A DNA stretch of 11,977 nt from JBGSKV01 sp041740975 (GTDB taxonomy: Bacteria; Bdellovibrionota_B; Oligoflexia; Oligoflexales; JALZUQ01), in assembly GCA_041740975.1 (NCBI GenBank), contig JBGSKV010000090.1:1-11977 (forward strand), written 5' to 3'. The position numbers were made by a program, and so were the translations under genes. This document shows, piece by piece, positions 1 through 6,439 of this stretch. The notes under the pieces are model-generated. The model was not told the origin of the DNA. It saw nothing but the letters and a program-made list of their open reading frames with translations, and ran no database searches. Every line of letters starts with the position of its first letter. The stretch's first letter is position 1.

Positions 1-170
1 CAGAGGGTACGCTTGCCCGGTAACCAACGAGAAAAAAACGACAAGAGGCTCCTGCCCCGGGCAGCGCTGGTGTTCGCGCGTCCTGCGCTCACAACCCCCT
101 CTAGATACAGAGCTGGGAAGTTTTGCCAAACTCTTCGCAAAGCTCAAAATCTCCAACAGTGAGGCTCCGC

Positions 171-232
171 CAAACTGGGTCCCGCAATCGAGCAACCGTT
201 GCGGATGCAACTCGTGCGGGGCGCACTCGTGT
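171..232. repeat. Module M, left copy, bounded by 10-bp inverted repeats
   Basis: The segment lies between GAGGCTCCGC (161-170) and an imperfect inverse, GCGACGCCTC (233-242). It resembles 11676-11738 at roughly three quarters of positions in the same plus-strand orientation, for example ATCGAGCAA and ACTCGTGT in both. Its flanks are in opposite orientation in the two copies. It therefore appears to have been inverted in one of them. Confidence 0.7.
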
Positions 233-246
233 GCGACGCCTCACAG

Positions 247-389
247 TCACAGTTTTTACCCGATGGTTGGCTGGGACGGTTGAGCCGGCTTAGATTTGGC
301 TGGGCATTGAGGCTGCATCAGCCGACACCGCCCAGACAAATTCAAGCCGGGAGAACCGGGCCAATCAAACATAGAAATGAAAACTGTGA
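247..389. repeat. Long imperfect hairpin in module B, left copy
   Basis: Positions 247-304 are broadly complementary to 330-389. The outer stem is TCACAGTTTT (247-256) with AAAACTGTGA (380-389). An inner stem pairs most of 284-304 with 330-350. The apex at 311-323 is itself a small hairpin, GGCTG-CAT-CAGCC. The same fold is possible at 11519-11660. It could act as folded DNA (as in REP, BIME or MITE-like elements) or as structured RNA; the sequence does not decide between these. Confidence 0.7.
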
Positions 390-418
390 GAGTGAAAGGC
401 GGAGCCAGTATTGTTATC

Positions 419-435
419 CGGCCGCGGAGCGGCCG
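419..435. other. GC-rich perfect hairpin between repeat and fur
   Basis: CGGCCGC (419-425) and GCGGCCG (429-435) form a perfect 7-bp stem with a 3-nt loop. It lies just inside the left repeat. No T-run follows on either strand, so it is not a typical intrinsic terminator, though it could still block readthrough into the Fur gene. A separate 12-bp palindrome, AAACTATAGTTT, follows at 446-457 and could be a regulator site. Confidence 0.5.
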
Positions 436-478
436 AATGTTCATTAAACTATAGTTTTAAGGGCGCCTATGGAAAGGG

Positions 479-508
479 TTGTCAAAATAGACTCCGGCGG
501 GCTATCGT
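479..508 (+). promoter_or_regulatory. Candidate sigma-70-type promoter of the Fur gene
   Basis: The -35 candidate is TTGTCA (479-484, 5 of 6 consensus bases). After 18 nt comes a -10 candidate, TATCGT (503-508, 4 of 6). It would give a leader of about 30 nt before the ATG at 547. This is a pattern match only. No canonical Fur box (GATAATGATAATCATTATC-like) overlaps it, so autoregulation is not supported. Confidence 0.35.
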
Positions 509-546
509 GGGGCATAGAATAGGTCCCGCGTTGAGGGGAGTCATCG

Positions 547-1002
547 ATGCCAGTCAAAATGAATAGCCGTAGGTTGGAGCAATGGTTTTGGCCTGCTCTC
601 GATAAATATCTTGCGCTGCATAATCTCAAGCAAACACGTCAACGCAAAAAACTCATCGAGCAGTTTCTAAATCTCAATACCCATGTCGATGCCGAAATGT
701 TGCACCGCAAAGCCAAGGACGTTGGTCTTAATGTCGGACTCGCAACTGTTTACCGAACGCTCAATCTTTTGCAGCAGGCCGATTTAGTCGAACAGCATTT
801 TTTTAAAGATGGTCGCTCACTTTACGAGATTAATCCTCCCGATGAGCATCACGACCACCTTGTGTGTGTTACCTGTGCAAAAGTGATTGAGTTTGAGGAT
901 CAGGCAATCGAAGAGCTTCAAAACAAAGTCGCGGCCACCCACAAGTTCAAACTAACGGCACATCGGCTCGATCTCTATGGTATTTGTCCTCGCTGCCAGT
1001 AG
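547..1002 (+). CDS. fur: Fur-family metal-responsive transcriptional regulator
   Basis: This 151-residue protein matches the Fur family along its whole length. The N-terminal winged helix includes the recognition-helix motif GLATVYRTLNLL (64-75). The dimerisation domain has the signature HHDHLVCVTC (101-110), with Cys107 and Cys110, and the tail has CPRC (Cys147, Cys150). The two CxxC pairs fit the structural zinc site common in Fur and PerR proteins. His46, Glu94 (in LYEI) and the HHDH cluster sit where Fur binds its regulatory metal. Glu rather than Asp at position 94 favours Fur over PerR. It would be a dimeric cytoplasmic repressor of iron-uptake genes. The ATG at 547 is preceded by GAGGGGAG (533-540); a second ATG at 559 is less well placed. 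PerR or Zur roles cannot be excluded without functional data. Confidence 0.9.
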   Translation: MPVKMNSRRLEQWFWPALDKYLALHNLKQTRQRKKLIEQFLNLNTHVDAEMLHRKAKDVGLNVGLATVYRTLNLLQQADLVEQHFFKDGRSLYEINPPDEHHDHLVCVTCAKVIEFEDQAIEELQNKVAATHKFKLTAHRLDLYGICPRCQ

Positions 1003-1108
1003 CCCCATCTCTGTAGACCAAGCCACCCGGCAATCTCATCGCAATCTTACTTTGATTTGATATAACTAAGTATGATGACCACGATTTATACGGGTCGTTG
1101 GGATTAGA

Positions 1109-1134
1109 TAAAAAAGCTCATTTGGCTTATTTTA
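1109..1134 (+). terminator. Weak AT-rich hairpin, possible fur terminator
   Basis: TAAAA-AAGC (1109-1117) pairs with GCTT (1125-1128) and TTTTA (1130-1134), with one bulged A and a 7-nt loop. It is followed by AT-rich sequence. It lies about 107 nt after the Fur stop codon. The stem is weak, so this is only a candidate. A second short hairpin (TAAGGC 1139-1144 with GCCTTA 1153-1158) follows. No convincing promoter for prc was identified in 1003-1240. Confidence 0.3.
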
Positions 1135-1240
1135 AATTTAAGGCAAGGGCTCGCCTTACCGAAGAACTTATTGATAAAAGGTTAGCTTCGCATTGATTGC
1201 CAATGTGAATGGCGAGCTGATATTTAAGGAGTCTGTAGTT

Positions 1241-3328
1241 ATGGCCAGGCATTTGATGCACAAAGGAATAATCGCGATAGCATTGGTCTATAGTCCGTTT
1301 GCTTACAGCTTTGATTGCAAAAGTGTTAAGTCGATTACAGAAGCGTTCTTGGAAAGACATTACGAGCATAAAAAATTTGATGATGCGATGTCACAACGCT
1401 CGTTAGATAATTATATTAAGATTTGGGACCCTTCGAAGGTTTATTTCTTGCAAGCTGATATCGATCGCTTTCAAAAGCAGTATGGCAAAACTTTGGATGA
1501 CCAGATTCCAAAAGGCAAATGCACGGCCATAGATGATATTTTTGCGACCTACTCAAAACGTTTTAAAGAACGTCAACCTGGGATCATGAAGGCTGTCGAA
1601 GCAAAGCATGACTTCAGCGTAGATGAGTACTTAGAGCTCGACCCGAAGAAAGTCAGCTGGGCGAAAAATAATGAAGAGCTCGATGAACGATGGCGTAAGC
1701 GCGTGAAGTTTCAGTTTCTTCAGAAAAAAGACGCCGTCGATATGGCGAAAGCGAAAGAACTTATTCGCAAGCGTTTCATTACTGCTGAAAAACGCCATAA
1801 AGAGCTCAAATATGACAAAGTACTATCATATTATTTGAATGCGTTTTCATCGAGCCTAGACCCGCATTCTGATTACTATGACCCTGAGCAACTTGAGAAT
1901 TTCCGAATCAACACCCGTCTTTCTCTGGAAGGAATTGGGGCTGTGCTTCGTGGAGAAGACGGGTTCACAGTCATTCAAAGTTTGGTTCCCGGTGGTGCTG
2001 CGGCTAAAACTGGCAAAATAAAAGTAGACGACAAGATCGTCGCCGTTGCGCAGGGAAAGTCTGCTCCTGTTGACGTTATTGATATGGACTTGAATGAAGT
2101 TGTGAAGCTTATTCGCGGCTCTCTTGGCACGCTTGTTAAACTCACTATTTTGCGCGAAGAAAAAGGCAAGTCTGAGCGTTTAGTCGTAGATGTGACGCGT
2201 GAGAAAATTCAGTTAAACGACCGTGCAGCCAAGTCTGAAGTTTTCAAGGTCAAAGCCAATGATGTCGATGACGCTCCTAAAGGCGATAAATCGAAGGTTT
2301 ATAATATTGGTGTGATTTCGTTGCCATCATTTTATATGGACTTTCAAGGTCGTCAAAACAATCAGGCTAACTATCGTAGTTCGACGCGTGATGTATTAAA
2401 TGAACTCAAAAAACTAAAAGAAAAGAAAGTGGATGCAGTGGTCATTGACTTGCGAGTTAATGGCGGCGGAAGCTTGGATGAATCCGTGGATCTAACAGGT
2501 TTATTCATAAAAGAAGGGCCTGTGGTTCAGCGCCAGGAGTTGAACTCTAAGCCGTTTGTACATGTTGATACTGATCCGAATATTTATTACGACGGACCAT
2601 TGGTGGTCATGATTTCGCACCAATCGGCGAGTGCGAGCGAAATTTTCGCCGGAGCCATCAAGGATTACGAACGTGGATTGATCATCGGTGACAAGCAGAC
2701 GTTTGGTAAAGGCACCGTGCAAAACCTAAGTGACATGACTGAAGAACTAGGTTCCATCAAGGTCACAACGAGTAAATTTTACCGTCCTTCCGGCGCTAGT
2801 ACGCAAATCAAAGGTGTCGAGTCCGATGTCGTATTGCCAAGTCTTTTTGATGAATATGAAATTGGCGAAAAGTATTATGACTATGCATTGCCATGGGATT
2901 CTATCAAACCAAATAAATATGTGAACTTTGGTAAAGTCAAACCATTCGCATCGCAATTAGCTGCTGAAAGTAAAAAACGAGTGGCAGTTGATCCTAAGTA
3001 TGTCGAGCTTATGGCAGAGATCAAAGAGTATCGTGATAAGGAAAAAGAGCGTACGCGCATGTCATTGAAAGAGGAAAAAGATCCCAAAAAGAAAGACGAG
3101 AAAGATAAGAAAGAAGAAGAGATGATGAGCGAAGATAAAGACCTATCCCTGAAAGATGACATTCACCTTCAAGAGACGGTTCGCATCACGGCTGATTATG
3201 TCCGCTTGATCAATGGAAAGAAAATCGGTCATAAACTTGAACTTCCCGAATTGATAGCAACGGTCACGAAGGGTCAGTCGACTGCGGTCATTAAAGGAAA
3301 AGAGAAGGCTCCGGCCGCGAAGAACTGA
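1241..3328 (+). CDS. prc: Periplasmic tail-specific (C-terminal processing) protease Prc/Tsp, S41 family
   Basis: This 695-residue serine protease cleaves periplasmic substrates from exposed C-termini and usually affects peptidoglycan hydrolase levels and lipoprotein maturation. Residues 1-23 are a signal peptide ending in AYS. The Tsp N-terminal domain follows (IWDPSKVYFLQ near 61-71). The PDZ domain begins around RLSLEGIGAVL (226) and runs to about 310. The S41 core contains VVIDLRVNGGG and SASASE (462-467). By alignment with E. coli Tsp, the catalytic serine is Ser464 and the lysine is Lys490 in FGKGTVQ. The C-terminal Tsp domain includes ALPWDSI and QETVRI. Length is close to E. coli Prc (682 aa). 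The ATG at 1241 has AAGGAG at 1226-1231; the open frame extends to 1193 but lacks a good start. Residues about 598-640 are an unusually lysine/glutamate-rich insertion. Cys26 and Cys94 could form a disulfide. Confidence 0.95.
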   Translation: MARHLMHKGIIAIALVYSPFAYSFDCKSVKSITEAFLERHYEHKKFDDAMSQRSLDNYIKIWDPSKVYFLQADIDRFQKQYGKTLDDQIPKGKCTAIDDIFATYSKRFKERQPGIMKAVEAKHDFSVDEYLELDPKKVSWAKNNEELDERWRKRVKFQFLQKKDAVDMAKAKELIRKRFITAEKRHKELKYDKVLSYYLNAFSSSLDPHSDYYDPEQLENFRINTRLSLEGIGAVLRGEDGFTVIQSLVPGGAAAKTGKIKVDDKIVAVAQGKSAPVDVIDMDLNEVVKLIRGSLGTLVKLTILREEKGKSERLVVDVTREKIQLNDRAAKSEVFKVKANDVDDAPKGDKSKVYNIGVISLPSFYMDFQGRQNNQANYRSSTRDVLNELKKLKEKKVDAVVIDLRVNGGGSLDESVDLTGLFIKEGPVVQRQELNSKPFVHVDTDPNIYYDGPLVVMISHQSASASEIFAGAIKDYERGLIIGDKQTFGKGTVQNLSDMTEELGSIKVTTSKFYRPSGASTQIKGVESDVVLPSLFDEYEIGEKYYDYALPWDSIKPNKYVNFGKVKPFASQLAAESKKRVAVDPKYVELMAEIKEYRDKEKERTRMSLKEEKDPKKKDEKDKKEEEMMSEDKDLSLKDDIHLQETVRITADYVRLINGKKIGHKLELPELIATVTKGQSTAVIKGKEKAPAAKN

Positions 3329-3351
3329 CACCTAATTAATCCTAATAATAG

Positions 3352-3390
3352 ACCCCGTGCTTCCTCTGGTGGAACGCGGGGTTTGTTCGT
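3352..3390 (+). terminator. Rho-independent terminator after prc
   Basis: ACCCCG (3352-3357) pairs with CGGGGT (3377-3382). An inner stem pairs TTCC (3361-3364) with GGAA (3371-3374) around the loop TCTGGT. A T-rich tail follows (TTTGTTCGTTT). The hairpin starts 23 nt after the prc stop and separates prc from the lipoprotein gene. Confidence 0.7.
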
Positions 3391-3505
3391 TTGTGCCCAA
3401 GCCCCCAAAGGTGGTTATCCCCAGACTGCGTCATATCGGCATCTATTGTAAAACCAACCCACTAAAACCACAGGGTTTTTAATTAAAACATGCTTGTTTT
3501 TATAA

Positions 3506-3519
3506 AATAGCTTGCTATT
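3506..3519. promoter_or_regulatory. Perfect palindrome overlapping the lipoprotein -35 box
   Basis: AATAGC (3506-3511) and GCTATT (3514-3519) form a perfect inverted repeat with a 2-nt centre. It overlaps the -35 hexamer at 3512-3517. The octamer TATAAAAT also occurs twice, at 3501-3508 and 3521-3528, exactly 20 bp (about two helical turns) apart on either side. This arrangement suits an operator, but no regulator can be named. Confidence 0.4.
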
Positions 3520-3540
3520 CTATAAAATCTTTGTTATATT
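3512..3540 (+). promoter_or_regulatory. Candidate sigma-70 promoter of the repeat lipoprotein gene
   Basis: The -35 hexamer TTGCTA (3512-3517) is followed by a 17-nt spacer and the -10 hexamer TATATT (3535-3540), in a very AT-rich stretch after the prc terminator. Transcription would begin near 3547, giving a short leader before the GAGGAG ribosome site (3559-3564) and the ATG at 3572. Spacing and AT-richness suggest a strong promoter. Confidence 0.6.
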
Positions 3541-3571
3541 AATAAAAATTATGTAACTGAGGAGTTATCTT

Positions 3572-4936
3572 ATGAAAAATATTAACGCGTCTCTGTACGC
3601 TCTATTGCTGGCGGCTATGGTCGTAGGCTGTGGGAGCAGTAAGAAGAAAGCTAGCAATGTGCCCAATATCAAGGAGCCGGATACATCCGTAGCTCCCCTT
3701 GATCCTACTGTCGGTCAAAACACGGTCGACATCCCGGCAGAACTGGCGAACAGTCCTTTGGCCTTCTACGGTCAAACGCTCAGCCAAGATTACCGAGTCG
3801 TCACTTTGCAAGAAGCCGCACAGCACCAGATGCAAGTCACGCAAGATTTTGCGCAAGGTTTGAGTATTGGTCAGTTGCAGTTCCAGCTTCCGCAAAACAT
3901 GCACGTCATGTCGAGCACGACTACTCAAATGCAAACTCAACAGTATCCCCAAGGCGGAGCGACTTGGACTCGCTTGGCGCACGTTGGTACTGCTAGTTCT
4001 CAATACGATTCTTGTATCAATGCACAACAAAGCGGCGCGGTCATTAGCAATAGCATGCAGAATCAGTTAAACCTTTTTTATTGCCGCACTAGCTTAAACC
4101 AAGGATCGATGACTGGTTTCACAAATCAACTTCTTGCTCCAACGCATATTATGCTAGGCAGTAACGATGTTTTCAACCTCAACTCTTCAAGCAACAACGG
4201 TCAAGCGAGATCGGGGTCGCAAGCCCGCATCTTGATCAACTTGCATGCCAATGGCATGGCTCAACAGTCTGAGTTCCAAAGACTTTGCGGCAATGGTTCG
4301 ACTACAGCTCAGTATGTCCCACAAGAAATTTCAGCGATCATCGGTAACAACTCTCAAGCGACTGTACAAAAGTGCGAAGTGAATCAAAGCCAAGTTTTGG
4401 GTGCAGGTAGTAGCTACACGCAACCAAACTGGAATGTTTTCGCGGTCATGATCCCGGCAACTTCAGTTGCAAATAACGGTCAAGGCGGACAGTACAATCA
4501 AAATCCAAATCAAGGTTACCCGAACCAAGGTGGACAGTACGGCCAACCGAACCAAGGTTACCCGAACCAAGGTCAACAATATGGTCAACCGAACCAAGGT
4601 CAACAATACGGTCAACCGAATCAAGGTTACCCGAACCAAGGTCAACAATATGGTCAACCGAATCAAGGTTACCCGAACCAAGGTCAACAATACGGTCAAC
4701 CGAATCAAGGTTATCCGAACCAAGGTCAACAATACGGTCAACCGAACCAAGGTCAACAGTACCAAGATCCAAGCCAAACTTGGGGCGGACAAGGTAACTA
4801 CGATCAAAGTGGATACCCTCAACAAGGTGGATACCCACAAAGCTACGGTCAAAACGATGGAAGCCCACAAGGCGCGGATTATATGCCAAGCGGTCCGATG
4901 ATCGAAATCATCTACACGACGCCGGCAACGTTTTAA
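3572..4936 (+). CDS. Lipoprotein with a glutamine/asparagine-rich tandem-repeat C-terminal region
   Basis: This 454-residue protein is not recognised as a named family. It starts with a lipoprotein signal peptide: a hydrophobic stretch at 8-19, then the lipobox VVGC, with Cys20 as the predicted lipidated residue, followed by GSSKKK. The absence of Asp at +2 agrees with outer-membrane sorting by the Lol rule of enterobacteria. Residues about 60-300 are a Q/S/N-rich domain with four cysteines (148, 171, 239, 268) that could form two disulfides. Residues 312-399 are seven tandem repeats of the type PNQGYPNQGQQYGQ. A G/Q/Y-rich segment follows, and the protein ends in MIEIIYTTPATF. The gene has its own promoter, a good ribosome site (GAGGAG, 7 nt from ATG) and a strong terminator. 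It is probably an abundant envelope or surface protein with a disordered, prion-like or adhesive region. That role is inferred from composition alone. Confidence 0.85.
   Translation: MKNINASLYALLLAAMVVGCGSSKKKASNVPNIKEPDTSVAPLDPTVGQNTVDIPAELANSPLAFYGQTLSQDYRVVTLQEAAQHQMQVTQDFAQGLSIGQLQFQLPQNMHVMSSTTTQMQTQQYPQGGATWTRLAHVGTASSQYDSCINAQQSGAVISNSMQNQLNLFYCRTSLNQGSMTGFTNQLLAPTHIMLGSNDVFNLNSSSNNGQARSGSQARILINLHANGMAQQSEFQRLCGNGSTTAQYVPQEISAIIGNNSQATVQKCEVNQSQVLGAGSSYTQPNWNVFAVMIPATSVANNGQGGQYNQNPNQGYPNQGGQYGQPNQGYPNQGQQYGQPNQGQQYGQPNQGYPNQGQQYGQPNQGYPNQGQQYGQPNQGYPNQGQQYGQPNQGQQYQDPSQTWGGQGNYDQSGYPQQGGYPQSYGQNDGSPQGADYMPSGPMIEIIYTTPATF
4505..4768 (+). repeat. In-frame tandem repeat (42-bp and 27-bp units) in the lipoprotein gene
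   Basis: There are seven units in a row. Five are 42 bp (starting 4505, 4547, 4616, 4658, 4700) and encode PNQGYPNQGQQYGQ or a close variant. Two are 27 bp (starting 4589 and 4742) and lack the GYPNQ block. All lengths are multiples of three, so gain or loss of units keeps the frame. Units are nearly identical at the DNA level, which suggests recent expansion by slippage or recombination. Confidence 0.95.
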
Positions 4937-4967
4937 TCGAAATCACTGGACGCGATAGTTATAAGCG

Positions 4968-4994
4968 ACAAGTGGTTTCTCCTCACCCACTTGT
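4968..4994 (+). terminator. First hairpin after the lipoprotein gene
   Basis: ACAAGTGG (4968-4975) and CCACTTGT (4987-4994) form a perfect 8-bp stem with an 11-nt loop, 31 nt after the stop codon. The tail TTCTTA is only moderately T-rich. With the stronger hairpin just downstream it forms a double structure that may aid termination or protect the mRNA 3' end. Confidence 0.5.
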
Positions 4995-5005
4995 TTCTTA
5001 CTCTG

Positions 5006-5038
5006 AAGGATCCCCTTTAAAAGGGGATCCTTTTTTTT
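5006..5038 (+). terminator. Strong intrinsic terminator of the lipoprotein gene
   Basis: AAGGATCCCC (5006-5015) pairs perfectly with GGGGATCCTT (5023-5032), with further T-A pairing in the loop, and is followed by a run of eight T (5031-5038). On the minus strand only two T follow the same hairpin, so it should work mainly for the plus strand. It lies between converging units, and the minus-strand operon has no better terminator of its own nearby. Confidence 0.9.
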
Positions 5039-5083
5039 GTTTGCGGTAGAAGTTAAGAAGGCTGTGGCTTTATAAAGAAAAGC

Positions 5084-6439
5084 TTAAAAGCTCATACTGA
5101 GTGAAACGCCAGCCGAAGTTCTCGTGCGTTTGGTGGGTAAAGCTCCGATAATTTGCTGCTGCGCTGGAGAAAAAGCGGGGTCAGAAGCCAGAGGTTTGAA
5201 TTTTTCTGGCATGCGGAAACAAAACTCACCGTAATCGCCAAAACACTGACTGATAAAACCCTCAAAGGTCAAATCTTTGAAAATTTGCGTGGTGGCAGTG
5301 AGTCGAGCCACAACGGTCTCATCGCTAAGATTGTAAAGCACATTAGCGAAAAATGAAGTTTCATTCCAAGTACCGGGGTTTGGCAAGCGTACGTATCCTG
5401 CGAGGTACTCGCGACCCGCGTAAAGTGGGGCGGATTGCTGCAAGGCGAGAGAATAAAGTTCCAGTTCGCGATCCTTATAACCTAGGCCATTATGAAAATA
5501 CTCCGCACCAATCGTCACATTGTCATTATCAGAGTATTTCGAGGTATAATATACACCGCCAACGATTTGCGTTAAGAAAGAATCACTACGATCGTAGCCT
5601 GTAGGGAGTGTAGACGTATTCGGATCAATCTTGCCTTCATAGAACGTTCGTTTTTCATTAGTGATAAATGCCGATTCCACATAAACATCGAGTAGCCCTA
5701 CGGCTGAAGAAACGTCAGCGCCGATGCGAAGTGCCTCATCGCTTCGGGTTTGAAAGCTTAACGCCGCTTCCCCTGTTCCTAAAAAAGGAAACTCGCCTCG
5801 CAAAGCTAGGCCAAGATCCTCCGTCTGACTCATATCATCAAACTGAAAAACGACGTAATAATTGAATCCCTGTTTTTCGACCGGAATATGTATCTTCACA
5901 AGCTCTTGACCAAGACGGCTGTCGAACAGGGCGAGCGGGTCCCGGTTGCTAACTGCCGTGAAATCGGTTGGATTCCACATGCGTCCGCTGCCCCACTTCA
6001 GATGTTGCTTTCCGACGGTAAGGAATACGGAGTCTTTGATGTCCCATTTGAACCAAAGCTCGTCGATATTGGTGCTTATGGGTTGCTCGTAAGCGGCCAC
6101 TGCAGCCGCCAGAGTCGTGTTTGTCGGTTTTTCTTCCGTCAACCGAAGGCGAAGCAGAGCCCGAAGATCGTTGGTCGGACGTGTATCAAAGTAAATATCG
6201 GCGCGTTTTAGCTGGCTGTAACTCGAATCAAAAAACTTCTGCTGTTCCGTATGTGCCGAATTGTATCGGATTTCCAAGCGACCACCCACCTGCAAGGAAT
6301 CCGCTAGTTTGTCACTAGCCGAAATTTTCACTTTTTTAAGTGGAGCGCCGCCAAAAAGACGCTTTTCCAGATCTTCGTTCGCGAAGGCGACGGAAGCGTA
6401 CATATGGAGAAAAATGCTAAAAGTTAAGAGTGTTCTCAT
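5084..6439 (-). CDS. Outer-membrane beta-barrel protein, last gene of the ABC/LolA-like operon
   Basis: This 451-residue protein has a signal peptide (1-20, ending VAFA) and mostly alternating, amphipathic sequence typical of a barrel, such as LQVGGRLEIRYNSA (49-62) and DLRALLRLRL (91-100). It ends in SAGVSLSMSF; the final phenylalanine is the usual signal for the Bam assembly machine. A conserved-looking stretch, VGKQHLKWGSGRMWNPTDF (142-160), resembles DUF1302-type or porin-like proteins, but I cannot assign a named family. The start chosen is the ATG at 6439, which overlaps the stop of the upstream gene as ATGA. An ATG seven codons earlier (6460) would lie inside that gene and would spoil the signal peptide. 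Its place after an FtsX-type ABC system and a LolA-like protein suggests that it receives or passes the same cargo at the outer membrane. That role is an inference. Confidence 0.85.
   Translation of the reverse strand: MRTLLTFSIFLHMYASVAFANEDLEKRLFGGAPLKKVKISASDKLADSLQVGGRLEIRYNSAHTEQQKFFDSSYSQLKRADIYFDTRPTNDLRALLRLRLTEEKPTNTTLAAAVAAYEQPISTNIDELWFKWDIKDSVFLTVGKQHLKWGSGRMWNPTDFTAVSNRDPLALFDSRLGQELVKIHIPVEKQGFNYYVVFQFDDMSQTEDLGLALRGEFPFLGTGEAALSFQTRSDEALRIGADVSSAVGLLDVYVESAFITNEKRTFYEGKIDPNTSTLPTGYDRSDSFLTQIVGGVYYTSKYSDNDNVTIGAEYFHNGLGYKDRELELYSLALQQSAPLYAGREYLAGYVRLPNPGTWNETSFFANVLYNLSDETVVARLTATTQIFKDLTFEGFISQCFGDYGEFCFRMPEKFKPLASDPAFSPAQQQIIGALPTKRTRTSAGVSLSMSF

Larger units (their letters stand above)
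1..405. repeat. Left copy of a complex palindromic repeat (modules A, M, B)
   Basis: This gene-free stretch matches the reverse complement of 11503-11910 in modules. Module A (1-170) is the more diverged part; its arm at 97-170 matches 11904-11977 directly, with about 8 differences in 74. Module M (171-232) is present in the same orientation in both copies, so it is flipped relative to its flanks. Module B (249-405) differs from the reverse complement of 11503-11659 by a single base, at 314. The first seven bases look like the start of another arm, so the element probably continues to the left of the window. No convincing protein is encoded: short open frames here (for example 199-447) have the composition of translated repeat. 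No transposase is present. It is best described as a dispersed non-coding repeat of unknown type. Confidence 0.9.

Noticed and set aside
199..447. 82-codon plus-strand open frame in the left repeat
   Set aside because: It shares its sequence with the repeat and has no start signal or recognisable domain.
1052..1076. Promoter for prc (TTGATT and TATGAT)
   Set aside because: The spacer is only 13 nt, too short for a sigma-70 promoter, and alternative -35 boxes at proper spacing are poor.
4505..4768. CRISPR-like array
   Set aside because: The units are contiguous with no unique spacers and encode an in-frame peptide repeat.
4446..4901. Three long open frames (135-147 codons) overlapping the repeat region of the lipoprotein gene
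   Set aside because: They are by-products of the tandem repeat, which lacks stops in other frames. The in-frame lipoprotein has signal peptide, ribosome site, promoter and terminator.
5006..5038. Bidirectional terminator serving both converging units
   Set aside because: The hairpin is symmetric, but on the minus strand only two T follow it, so termination of the minus operon here is not well supported.
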